Source: JAFEDN01 sp963844565
Lineage (GTDB): Bacteria; Pseudomonadota; Gammaproteobacteria; Coxiellales; Coxiellaceae
Length of the DNA stretch: 64,000 bases
Direction: 5' to 3'
NCBI GenBank assembly: GCA_963844565.1
Contig: CAWJON010000002.1
Span: 992,001 to 1,056,000, forward strand
Notes under the pieces: model-generated
Seen by the model: only the letters and a program-made list of their open reading frames with translations
Databases searched by the model: none
Told to the model about the DNA's origin: nothing
Translations under genes and position numbers: made by a program
Shown: in pieces, positions 36,998 through 45,792 of the stretch
Position numbering within the stretch: position 1 is the first letter of the stretch
How the letters are laid out: every line of letters starts with the position of its first letter

Positions 36998-37723
36998 ATG
37001 AAAATATATATAAGTGACGAAGAAAGATATAAACTTGAAACAGGAATAGAATTGGCAGATTACACTCAGCCTGAGGGCCATAAAGATTATGATTATCTCT
37101 CAGCTAAACTTCCTAAAGAAATAATTGTCTCTTTATGTATTTTCTTGCATCCTCGATTTGTGCTTACTATTCTCCCTTTGGTTTCGAAAGGATTCAACGA
37201 AGTTTCATCTGACGATGAGGTATGGCGTCCTCTTTTAAATGAATCCAGTCCTGGAGAAGAGAAAACTATAACTTTTACAGCCAAAAACCAGTTTAAACAA
37301 TTTCCAGCCTATCGAGTATCAATGTATACTTTGATAGGCGCCAATGGTTACCTGTACTTTTCTCAAAAAATGAGCAATGAAATCCAAGAAACAATAGCAG
37401 CATTAAAAAAAGAAGATAAAGAACAAGGAAACAACGCCAATTCCAATTTAATTGATACCTTATCCTACAGTGGAGTGAATACAATTATTTATTTTCGTCT
37501 TATTACTTTAGCAGAAGTTTGTAAACTTAAGGCTTCAGCATTAAGGAATTTGCGTGATAATAAGTTATTTGAAAAATTTATTTCGCCTTTACTGATAAAA
37601 TTAAAAGATAAGTGTTCTGATGAGCAACTAAGAGCTAGCCTAAAAACAAAAATACAAGATGTCTTAAAAGTGGAACGCCCACAAACGATAAGCTCTGAAA
37701 TACTTAGTAATTATAGATCATAA
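36998..37723 (+). CDS. F-box-domain protein, candidate secreted effector
   Basis: This 241-residue protein has an F-box at about residues 38-80. L38-P39-K-E, a hydrophobic helix with FLHPRFVL, then LPLVSKGFN and DDEVWRPLL follow the eukaryotic pattern (LP.E.....L....L......V...F......LW..L). F-box domains bind Skp1 and recruit targets to SCF ubiquitin ligases. In intracellular bacteria such as Legionella (AnkB, LegU1) they occur in type IV effectors. The C-terminal part is helical and charged, with no domain I recognise. A clear GAGAGG ribosome binding site precedes the ATG. It abuts the GH15 gene end to end with no gap. The effector role is inferred. Confidence 0.7.
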   Translation: MKIYISDEERYKLETGIELADYTQPEGHKDYDYLSAKLPKEIIVSLCIFLHPRFVLTILPLVSKGFNEVSSDDEVWRPLLNESSPGEEKTITFTAKNQFKQFPAYRVSMYTLIGANGYLYFSQKMSNEIQETIAALKKEDKEQGNNANSNLIDTLSYSGVNTIIYFRLITLAEVCKLKASALRNLRDNKLFEKFISPLLIKLKDKCSDEQLRASLKTKIQDVLKVERPQTISSEILSNYRS

Positions 37724-39565
37724 CTATAATATCCGCGGAAACTTAGGATTTTTGAGCGCTAAAGCTGCCGTTATTACGGAAAGATGGGTTAAAGCTTGCG
37801 GAAAATTGCCTAGCATTTCGTCAGTGGTGGGATCATATTCTTCGGAAAACAACCCCAACTCATTTGCACCGCTGGCCGCCCGATTAAAAAATTGTAAGGC
37901 TTCTTCAAAGCGGCCTTGACGCGCCAAGATCGTTGCCATCCAAAATGAACAAGCAAGAAAAGAGCCTTCGCTTCCTTCCAAGTTATCCGAAACAGGTGGG
38001 TATCTTAAAATTAAACCGTTGACACTTAAATCTTGGATAATGGCGTTAGTGGTGCGAACCATGCGTGGGTCTTTATACTCAACAAAACCAAAGCTGGCTA
38101 ACAATAAGAGAGATGCGTCTGTTTGCGGCCAATCAAAAGCTTGGATAAATATGCCACGTTCGGGATCATAACCGCGAGTGTTGATAGCTTCTTCAATGGC
38201 TTTGAGCGCGTCCCGCCATTTTTTTAAGGGCGCCGGTAAGCCTAACTCTTCGGATAAATTAATGCCGTGGTTAATAGCAATCCAACACATTGCTTTTGAA
38301 AAAACAAAATGCCTGGGTTCGCCCCTTATCTCCCAAATCCCACGATCAGGACTTTCCCAATTGGCCACGGCTGTATTGACAATTTCCACCAGAAACCACC
38401 AGTAATCTCGATCTAAGGCATTTCCTTGACGATACCAGTTCCAGGCTAAAGCCAACAACTCACCATAAATATCAAATTGCAGTTGTTTTTCAGCCGCATT
38501 ACCAATACGCACCGGTTTAGATCCTTTGTATCCATCCAAATAATCCAGTTCATATTCAAATAAACGCCTTTGGCCCGTGACCCCATAAACCACCTGCAGT
38601 TCTTCTGCACTACCGGCGCTGGTTCGTTGTATAAATCGTCTAAAACCATCCGCTTCACTAACAAACCCTAATCGGGTTAGGGAAACTACTGAAAAAAAGG
38701 AATCCCGGACCCAGGTATAACGGTAGTCCCAGTTTCTATTTCCGCCGAGACTTTCAGGTAAGGAAGTGGTTGGGGCAGCGGCAATGGCGCCAGTTGGAGA
38801 ATTGGAAAGACTTTTTAATACCAATGCGGAACGTTTAACCAATTCCGGTGTATGGACATTGTCGAATTTGCCTTTTTTGATCCAATTTTCCCACCAACGA
38901 ATGGTTTCGTTTAAACGCGCATCTATTTCGCTAATGCTAGGCGCTTCCACCGATTCTTCATCAAATTCTTCTGGCTTCCGGTAGATTAAAGCCAGGTGGG
39001 CGCGTTGTCCTTTGATAACATTAAATTCTGCATAAAGTTCATGACGACTGCGCATCCATAGAGGTAAATCCCCGCATATTAACAGCCCGCTATCGCCACC
39101 AATGCAGACAAAAGCATTTTCATTGTAAGGTCGAATCCAGGGTTTAATGGAACCATAGTCAAATCGGGGTTGAATTTCTGCTTTGAAGACAATGTGACCT
39201 TCAATGCCCTCGACAATGCGTAGGATTTGCTGATAAGGATCATGTTCTCCTTTTTCACGCATGGGAAAAAAATCAAAAATGTGCGCCTTTCCGGTGTCTG
39301 TTTGGAAATGGGTAACTAATATCATCGTCTTGTCTAAATATTTTCTGGATGCCTCAAAAGGACAGTTGGGGACAATCTGACAATAACCTCCTTTGTTCCA
39401 ATCTAGTAAACGTGCGAAACAGCTGGGTGAGTCAATCATCGGCATGCAGCACCAGTCTATGGATCCGTGTGTGGAAATAAGCGCCGAAGAGTGGCAATCT
39501 CCTATATAGCCATAATCGCGAATGCCTGGGGGCAGGGGACAAACGTTTTCTTTCATTCCATGCAT
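37724..39565 (-). CDS. Glycoside hydrolase family 15 protein (glucoamylase or trehalase type)
   Basis: This 613-residue cytoplasmic protein has an N-terminal beta-sandwich (RDYGYIGDCHSSALISTHGS, IDWCCMPMIDSPSCFARLLD) and a C-terminal (alpha/alpha)6 barrel. The catalytic-region motifs are RNWDYRYTWVRDSFF (about residue 278) and LFSEEYDPTTDEMLGNFPQA near the C-terminus. Family members hydrolyse alpha-glucans or trehalose; the choice cannot be made here. The start is the ATG at 39565 with AAGGAG 7 nt upstream; a longer frame would need a TTG that lies before this site. Confidence 0.88.
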   Translation of the reverse strand: MHGMKENVCPLPPGIRDYGYIGDCHSSALISTHGSIDWCCMPMIDSPSCFARLLDWNKGGYCQIVPNCPFEASRKYLDKTMILVTHFQTDTGKAHIFDFFPMREKGEHDPYQQILRIVEGIEGHIVFKAEIQPRFDYGSIKPWIRPYNENAFVCIGGDSGLLICGDLPLWMRSRHELYAEFNVIKGQRAHLALIYRKPEEFDEESVEAPSISEIDARLNETIRWWENWIKKGKFDNVHTPELVKRSALVLKSLSNSPTGAIAAAPTTSLPESLGGNRNWDYRYTWVRDSFFSVVSLTRLGFVSEADGFRRFIQRTSAGSAEELQVVYGVTGQRRLFEYELDYLDGYKGSKPVRIGNAAEKQLQFDIYGELLALAWNWYRQGNALDRDYWWFLVEIVNTAVANWESPDRGIWEIRGEPRHFVFSKAMCWIAINHGINLSEELGLPAPLKKWRDALKAIEEAINTRGYDPERGIFIQAFDWPQTDASLLLLASFGFVEYKDPRMVRTTNAIIQDLSVNGLILRYPPVSDNLEGSEGSFLACSFWMATILARQGRFEEALQFFNRAASGANELGLFSEEYDPTTDEMLGNFPQALTHLSVITAALALKNPKFPRIL

Positions 39566-39724
39566 TTTATAAACTCCTTGTTTCAATTATAACATATATG
39601 AAATAGGTCGATTTTGCTGGGGTTTGACTGTAAACTAGGGGCGTTGTGATTCAATAGATTAAACTAGTCATTTTATGAACAATTCAGAAAACATTATTTT
39701 ATAAAAATATAAAAGGAGATCATT

Positions 39725-41935
39725 ATGAAAGAGATTAAGGCATTAGAACCTTTCTTGGGGATTTATCAAACAAGTCAAGGTTTAAGTTTATTAGATAATA
39801 ATTTGTTAAAGCCTGATAGTGGGCAGTTAAAGGCTGAAGATCCATGGCATCTACGTTATAGTGTTTTTGCTTTGATGAGTTCCGCAGAAAGCGCCACTTT
39901 GGTGAGAGATCTTGAAGTTAGTCAAGCGATTAACAGGGATTTAATTGCGCAGGCATCCTATCTTTTAGCTGGTTGTATCTATTACGCCGAATTTTGCGAA
40001 GAATTGACAAAAGTTTATGTACTTGAAGAGGAAGTTAAAATTCCGACTGCAAGTAAAAAATTGCAAGAAAATGACCTTGTTGCCGCCACAGAAATTAACG
40101 ATCAGTCTCTTGCAGAGATAGAAGCCATTCTAAAGGCCTATCATCTAAAATTAGTATCTATGAGAGCAATTTTAAATGATGTCCTTGGAGAGGATAAATA
40201 TATAGCCTCGAAAGAAGATAAAGAAAATAAAAGTCCAGCATCCCAGCATTTAATTAATAAGTTCTGGCGACTTAAAGGTGCACCTTCTAAAATTTCCGGT
40301 TTAGAAAATGAGATAACTAAACTGCTTGGGTTGTCATCCTCGGTATGTACCAAAGATGGAACGAGCCAATTTAAAGAACAATTGAAGAAAAAAGCCTACG
40401 TGAAACAAAATCCTGAGCCAATAAAAAAACATTTATCTTCAGTGTTAACTGTTTTAAAATTAGTTGAATCAAGTATTTTTGAAATTACTAAATTAAAACG
40501 AAACGCGAAGGGAGACTTAGAAGCAGAAATTCCTTCAGGCATGCATCCGATCAGAGGCGTAATAAAAATGCCTACGGAAATTAAGAAATCCGAACTACAT
40601 CGTCAATATGGAAAACTCAAATCTGAGTTTTTATATCTGGCGTTATGTATTAGAAGCATTTTGTCTAGTTCAGACAAAAATGTCAATGTCAATGTAACAA
40701 AATTTAATTATACAAATGCGAAACAAAATAATTTAATGATTTTTTCACAGAAGTATGTTGATCCCTTGGTTGGATTGAAAGAATTTAAAAAAAATGTTGT
40801 TAGCAAATTAAGCTTACATAACGCTCAATCTGATTCTTTGTTATTACCTGAACCGTACATGGAAACTAAAGATATTGGGAAAAGGAATCAAATATTATTA
40901 GCCTCTGCTGAAAGAACAAAAGATGAAGGATTTACTAAATTATGTATTATTGTTAATTATTATGCGATTTTGATTGGAAAAGCCTGTGTTAAAAACGACG
41001 ATATTACTCTCGCTGGTCTTGAAAATTTACAAAAAGCTTTAATAGAACTAATCAAACTATGTGAAGTAGGAACTGATCACCGTATCATCAAAAACCCATT
41101 ACTTAAAAAAACACGAGGGGACAACTATATTGTTAAGGAGAAAAGTAAGAGAGGAATAAAAAAAGAAAAGGAAAAATTAGTAACTGCGCTTATAAAGTCC
41201 ACATTGATAAGAACTCAATCAGGAGTAATCAAGTCGATGTGGGAAAAAATAATGTTTTCTTTAAATGAGACATTAAAAATAGTAGAAGAGCTACTTAAAA
41301 ATAATATTAGCGAACAATCAACAGCCTCAACAATGACTTCAATAGCAACTTTAACAGGGTTATCTGGAGAAAGTATTGAAAATTTGGATTCCCTTGTAGC
41401 TTCATTGGGCTCTATTTCTAGTGCTAGTTCCAGCTCTAGCTCTAGCTCGAATTCAAGTTTGCCTATACCTTCATTATCAAGTTCTAGTTCTTTATTCAGT
41501 TCAACTGTATCATCTTCCAGCTCCAGCTCCAGCTCCAGCTCCAGTTTATCAATCCCTTCTTTATCGAGTTCTAGTTCTTTGTTCAGTTTAACTTCATCAT
41601 CTTCAAGTTTAAGCTTAAGTGCTTCACCTAAAAGATTAGTATTAGTAGGCGAAACTAATCCAGATGCGTGGAAAAAATTAAAAGAAGAACAGGAGAAAAG
41701 AAGACAAAAACAAAATAAAAAGGAAGACGAAGAGAAAGAAAACGAAGATGAGGAAGACATATCTTCACGCTTGATACCGTTGGGTGTGTTGCCTGAAGTA
41801 ATAATGGAAAAGCCCCTTAGAGAAGATTCTACCGCTTTAAAGTCTCAATCGGTCACGAACACGGGCAAAAAGCAATCTTCTAGTGCTACAATACCTGAAT
41901 CACTTTTATCTTCAAAAACAGGATGGTTTGGTTAA
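39725..41935 (+). CDS. Large Ser-rich orphan protein, candidate effector
   Basis: I do not recognise any domain in this 736-residue protein. The first 550 residues are helical and charged, with no signal peptide or membrane segment. Residues about 562-640 form a Ser-dominated tract with two copies of a unit containing IPSLSSSSSLFS separated by poly-Ser. A Lys/Glu-rich stretch (about 655-685) follows, then a polar tail. Codons in the Ser tract are mostly AGC/AGT/TCA/TCT repeats, so slippage may vary its length. A strong AAAAGGAG site precedes the ATG. The gene ends 3 nt before pfkA. The proximity of the F-box gene, size and composition suggest a secreted effector, but this is only inference. 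Confidence 0.55.
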   Translation: MKEIKALEPFLGIYQTSQGLSLLDNNLLKPDSGQLKAEDPWHLRYSVFALMSSAESATLVRDLEVSQAINRDLIAQASYLLAGCIYYAEFCEELTKVYVLEEEVKIPTASKKLQENDLVAATEINDQSLAEIEAILKAYHLKLVSMRAILNDVLGEDKYIASKEDKENKSPASQHLINKFWRLKGAPSKISGLENEITKLLGLSSSVCTKDGTSQFKEQLKKKAYVKQNPEPIKKHLSSVLTVLKLVESSIFEITKLKRNAKGDLEAEIPSGMHPIRGVIKMPTEIKKSELHRQYGKLKSEFLYLALCIRSILSSSDKNVNVNVTKFNYTNAKQNNLMIFSQKYVDPLVGLKEFKKNVVSKLSLHNAQSDSLLLPEPYMETKDIGKRNQILLASAERTKDEGFTKLCIIVNYYAILIGKACVKNDDITLAGLENLQKALIELIKLCEVGTDHRIIKNPLLKKTRGDNYIVKEKSKRGIKKEKEKLVTALIKSTLIRTQSGVIKSMWEKIMFSLNETLKIVEELLKNNISEQSTASTMTSIATLTGLSGESIENLDSLVASLGSISSASSSSSSSSNSSLPIPSLSSSSSLFSSTVSSSSSSSSSSSSLSIPSLSSSSSLFSLTSSSSSLSLSASPKRLVLVGETNPDAWKKLKEEQEKRRQKQNKKEDEEKENEDEEDISSRLIPLGVLPEVIMEKPLREDSTALKSQSVTNTGKKQSSSATIPESLLSSKTGWFG

Positions 41936-41938
41936 TTT

Positions 41939-42970
41939 ATGAGACTAGGAATTATGACCGGAGGAGGGGACGCCCCCGGTCTTAACGGCATTATTGAAGC
42001 GGCCACCAAAACTTTAATTGGTATGGGTCATCATGTTTTTGGCATTCAAGATGGTTTTGAAGGCATTTTTGAAGGCCGCTTACAAGAATTGACGTTACAC
42101 CAGGTTAATGGTATTCATGCTTTTGCGGGTACGATTTTGGGAACCTCAAATAAATGCGGGACCGGCGGAAGAGAAGATGAATTTTTAAGCAAGTTCCAGC
42201 AGCTAGGCTTGGATGGCATTATCGTTGCTGGTGGTGATGGCACCTTTAAAAGTCTGGCCCATTTCAATGATTCTATCCCTTTGATTGGGGTTCCAAAAAC
42301 CATTGATAATGACCTCAATGGCACGGACGTCACCTTTGGTTATGATACCGCTTGTTCAGTCGTTTCCGACGCCATTGAAGCTTTGCGCACCACGGCTAAT
42401 TCCCATAAACGCAACATTTTTGTGGAAACGATGGGGAGAACCGCAGGTTGGATTGCTTTGGGCGGCGGTTTGGCTGGATACGCGGATGGGATACTTATCC
42501 CTGAGAAGCCTTTTAGTTTAGCTTTATTAAAGCAATATATTCTTAAAAAGCGCCAAGAAGAAAGGAAGAGGGGCTTAATTTTTGTGGTGGGTGAAGGCGC
42601 TTATCCAGAAGGTCAGAGTCCTAAAGTTGCTTTTAAAGTTGAAGGAAGCCCTGAAGCTGTTCGTTTAGGCGGAATTGGAGAATTTTTGGCGCGTTGGAGT
42701 GATCAAGAAATGTCGGAAGAATCAAGGAGTGTGATTTTAGGCCATTTACAGCGTGCTAAACCGCCAACGACGACAGATTTATTGCTTACTTTAGCTATGG
42801 GCACAGAAGTTGGTAATTTGGTCAAAGAAAAAAGATGGGGCCAGGCCGTTGCTTTTAAAGCCGGCAAAGTAGTTACGGTGCCTTTAGTGGATTTTATGGG
42901 ACCACCCAAGTTAATTAATTTAGAGCATCCTTGGCTAAGGATGGCCAAATCATTAGGTTTATTTATCTAA
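41939..42970 (+). CDS. pfkA: 6-phosphofructokinase
   Basis: This 343-residue PfkA-family enzyme phosphorylates fructose 6-phosphate. Motifs are GIMTGGGDAPGLNG, AGGDGTFKS, the catalytic PKTIDNDLNGTD and ETMGRTAGW. Family knowledge links Gly after GGD (G101) to ATP use and Lys in PKTIDND (K120) to pyrophosphate-type or group III enzymes. This G/K combination makes ATP the likelier donor but leaves the question open. The gene is 3 nt after the Ser-rich gene, and the first glycosyltransferase starts at the next base after its stop, so it probably belongs to the same transcript. Confidence 0.9.
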   Translation: MRLGIMTGGGDAPGLNGIIEAATKTLIGMGHHVFGIQDGFEGIFEGRLQELTLHQVNGIHAFAGTILGTSNKCGTGGREDEFLSKFQQLGLDGIIVAGGDGTFKSLAHFNDSIPLIGVPKTIDNDLNGTDVTFGYDTACSVVSDAIEALRTTANSHKRNIFVETMGRTAGWIALGGGLAGYADGILIPEKPFSLALLKQYILKKRQEERKRGLIFVVGEGAYPEGQSPKVAFKVEGSPEAVRLGGIGEFLARWSDQEMSEESRSVILGHLQRAKPPTTTDLLLTLAMGTEVGNLVKEKRWGQAVAFKAGKVVTVPLVDFMGPPKLINLEHPWLRMAKSLGLFI

Positions 42971-44386
42971 ATGGATTTTTACTTGAACAAAAAATATTTA
43001 ATTAATAAATATTTAACCAATAAGTGGTTAAATATTTCACTGATTTGGTTTTTATTTGGCGCATTTTTAATTTACACCATTCCGCCTCGCTATGAAGACC
43101 CATTACATTATCTTAGTGTTGCCTGGGAAATGTATAAAAATAATTTTTACTTACTCACTTATAGCGGCGGAAATTTAGATTTAGAAAAGCCTCCTTTATT
43201 CTATTGGCCGATTGTCGCCGGATGGCATGTCTTTGGAGTCAATACGCTTTGGCCGTATATTTTTCTCTATGTTATTGGTTGGTTCAATCTCCTGTTGACT
43301 GCTTGGTTAGCAAAACAATTATATCAAAATATTCGATTGGCTTGGATCAGTGTATTCATCTTGGTGACTAGCATTTATTGGCCTATTTTTTGTCAAGATA
43401 TTCGCTTTGAAAGCTTGGTCGTTTTTTTTGGTATGTTATTTCTTAATTTCTGCATTAAGGCAGAGATTTCAAAAAGAAATTTTTACTGGATTTTAGCCGC
43501 TATAGCTTTTGGATTATGTACCTTTAGCAAAGGAGCAGTTTCTTTCGTATTTTATTTACCCTTTGCCGCGTGTATCCCATTATTTTTGAATATTGCAGAT
43601 ATTCGTGCTTGGTATCTGAAATTAATGGCTGCTGTTCTATGCGGCTTAATCATTCCAATACTTTGGATTCTCACCCTGTATTTGCAACAGGGTTGGAACC
43701 CGATTTCTTATGTCTTATTTGGACAAGTAACCAATCGGGTAGGGGTTGACTTTGCAAAATTTTATTTTCCCGTACAGAGAATTTTTGAGAATTTGCTGCC
43801 TTGGACGTGTATATATTTAATTTATTTATTTAAATCAAAACCACCATTGGAAAAGAAAATAGTTATTCTTTGGTCTATAATTTTTATCCAATTGTTATTT
43901 TTTGGTTTTTTTGTAAAAATGCAAAGGACTCATTATGTGATTCCAATATTTCCAATTTCAGCTATATTAATGTCTTCACTTTTGGTTAATCATCTAAGTG
44001 ATAAACAATTGTGGTGGATTGGCGGTTTATCGTTACTAGGTCTTGCTATTTATGAAATTTATTTACCTACCCAATACAAATCGCTCCAACCTATCGCTTT
44101 ACAATTAAAAGCAATTGAAAAAACAGGTGCGCCTATTGTACAGTTTAGTCATATGCCAGGCCACCAAAATTTTGAATATTTGGGGAAATTAGAGAAAGAT
44201 ATCCCTATTATGTATGATTCAAAAAACCAAACTACTTGGTTAAAAGTCAACCCAAACGGCTGGATAATAAACGCTTACCAAAAATTACCTGTTCAATGTA
44301 ATCTTAATTACTGGTGGGAAATTGGTAATCATTGGATAGTGACGTTATCTACAACTAAAAATTATCTAGATTGTACTCAAAAATGA
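42971..44386 (+). CDS. ArnT/GT39-like membrane glycosyltransferase, paralogue 1
   Basis: This 471-residue protein has about twelve predicted membrane helices. After the first helix it shows an acidic loop (RYEDPLHYLSVAWEM), then LDLEKPPLFYWPIVAGW, the periplasmic-loop pattern of ArnT and dolichyl-phosphate-mannosyltransferase-like enzymes that transfer sugars from undecaprenyl carriers to lipid A or proteins. At about 470 residues it is shorter than ArnT (about 550). The ATG follows the pfkA stop directly. Substrate and acceptor are unknown. Confidence 0.75.
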   Translation: MDFYLNKKYLINKYLTNKWLNISLIWFLFGAFLIYTIPPRYEDPLHYLSVAWEMYKNNFYLLTYSGGNLDLEKPPLFYWPIVAGWHVFGVNTLWPYIFLYVIGWFNLLLTAWLAKQLYQNIRLAWISVFILVTSIYWPIFCQDIRFESLVVFFGMLFLNFCIKAEISKRNFYWILAAIAFGLCTFSKGAVSFVFYLPFAACIPLFLNIADIRAWYLKLMAAVLCGLIIPILWILTLYLQQGWNPISYVLFGQVTNRVGVDFAKFYFPVQRIFENLLPWTCIYLIYLFKSKPPLEKKIVILWSIIFIQLLFFGFFVKMQRTHYVIPIFPISAILMSSLLVNHLSDKQLWWIGGLSLLGLAIYEIYLPTQYKSLQPIALQLKAIEKTGAPIVQFSHMPGHQNFEYLGKLEKDIPIMYDSKNQTTWLKVNPNGWIINAYQKLPVQCNLNYWWEIGNHWIVTLSTTKNYLDCTQK

Positions 44387-45792
44387 ATAATACAATAAAT
44401 AAAACTTTCATTAATATTTGTAAAAATAAATGGGTCAATTTATCGATCGTCTGGTTCGTATTAGGTGCATTTTTAATTTACCTCATTCCACTTGAATCAG
44501 GCGATCAACTCCATTATTTAAGTGTAGCTTGGGAAATGTATAAAAACCATTTATATTTATCTACTTATAGTGGTGGAAGGTTAGATTTAGAAAAAACACC
44601 TTTATTATATTGGCTGCTAGTTACAGGATGGCGGATTTTTGGTGTTAGCAATATTTTTCCAAAAATTTTAATGCAAATAATTGGCTTGTTTGACTTAATG
44701 CTAACTGCCTGGTTAACTCAACAATTATTTGGCAAAATTCGCATCGCTTGGATTAGTATTTTCTTGTTATTAACCAGTTTCTATTGGGCTTTCTTTTTTC
44801 AGACTATCCGTTTTGAAGGTTTGGTAGTTTTTTTTGGAATGCTGTTTCTTAATTTAGTGGTCAAGGCAACGCTTTCAAAAAATAATTTTTACTGGGTTTT
44901 AAGTGCTGTTGTTTTTGGACTTTGCACCTTCAGTAAGGGTCCAGTTTCCTTCCTTTATTATTTGCCAATTGTTTTTTGCTTACCGTTATTTTTAAAAGTA
45001 GAAAACATTAAAGTATGGTGTTTGAAATTAACTATTGTGATGTTGAGTGGATTAATTATCCCATTATTTTGGATCCTTTTAGTCTATTTTCAACATGGTA
45101 CTGCTGCTGTCAATTATCTTTTATTTGGGCAGGTAACGAGAAGGGTGGGTATAGCTTTTAATGGTTTTTTTATGCCAATCATAACTTTAGTAGCAAACCT
45201 GTTACCATGGACGTTAATATATATATTCTATTTGATAAAGGGTCAGAAAAAATTAGAAAAAGAAATCATTATCTTTTGGGGGGTGTTACTAATTCAAATA
45301 TTGTTTTTTAGCTTTGTTGTGGGAAAAAAGTCTTCACATTATTTAGTTCCATTTGCTCCGATCATGTCTATAATAATGGCGAAATTTTTGTATGACAAGA
45401 TCAGTGACAAACAATTTTGGTTTCTGGGGGCGATTTTTTTGTTAATTTTTTCCATTCATCAAATCCATTTAAGAACCACCAAATATAGATCCCTTGAACC
45501 ATTCGCACAAGAAATCAGTAAAATTGCGAAATTGGGTATTCCTTTGGTGCAATTTTCCCCTCGGCCTGGAGATCAAAATTTTGAATTTCTAGCCAGGTTG
45601 GATCATGACCTAATTATTTTAACAACAAGAGAAGATCAATCTTCCTGGTTAAAAGATCATCCTGATGGCTGGATAATAAACGCTTATCAAAAATTACCTG
45701 ATCAATGTAATTTTAGTTACCAGTCGGAAACTAGCAATCATTGGGTGCTCACGCTTTCTACAGCTAAAAGTTATCTGGATTGTAAGTTATGA
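44383..45792 (+). CDS. ArnT/GT39-like membrane glycosyltransferase, paralogue 2
   Basis: This 469-residue protein is similar along its whole length to the genes on either side. The acidic loop reads ESGDQLHYLSVAWEM, followed by LDLEKTPLLYWLLVTGW. About twelve membrane helices and a C-terminal soluble tail ending in SYLDCKL are present. The ATG at 44383 overlaps the previous stop (ATGA), the same coupling seen with the next gene, so it is preferred over an upstream TTG at 44371. The Trp of FYWPI found in the other two is replaced (LYWLL). Confidence 0.75.
   Translation: MNNTINKTFINICKNKWVNLSIVWFVLGAFLIYLIPLESGDQLHYLSVAWEMYKNHLYLSTYSGGRLDLEKTPLLYWLLVTGWRIFGVSNIFPKILMQIIGLFDLMLTAWLTQQLFGKIRIAWISIFLLLTSFYWAFFFQTIRFEGLVVFFGMLFLNLVVKATLSKNNFYWVLSAVVFGLCTFSKGPVSFLYYLPIVFCLPLFLKVENIKVWCLKLTIVMLSGLIIPLFWILLVYFQHGTAAVNYLLFGQVTRRVGIAFNGFFMPIITLVANLLPWTLIYIFYLIKGQKKLEKEIIIFWGVLLIQILFFSFVVGKKSSHYLVPFAPIMSIIMAKFLYDKISDKQFWFLGAIFLLIFSIHQIHLRTTKYRSLEPFAQEISKIAKLGIPLVQFSPRPGDQNFEFLARLDHDLIILTTREDQSSWLKDHPDGWIINAYQKLPDQCNFSYQSETSNHWVLTLSTAKSYLDCKL

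Noticed and set aside
41215..41760. 181-codon Leu/Glu-rich frame on the minus strand
   Set aside because: It is the mirror of the Ser-repeat microsatellite in the orphan gene on the plus strand and has no independent support.
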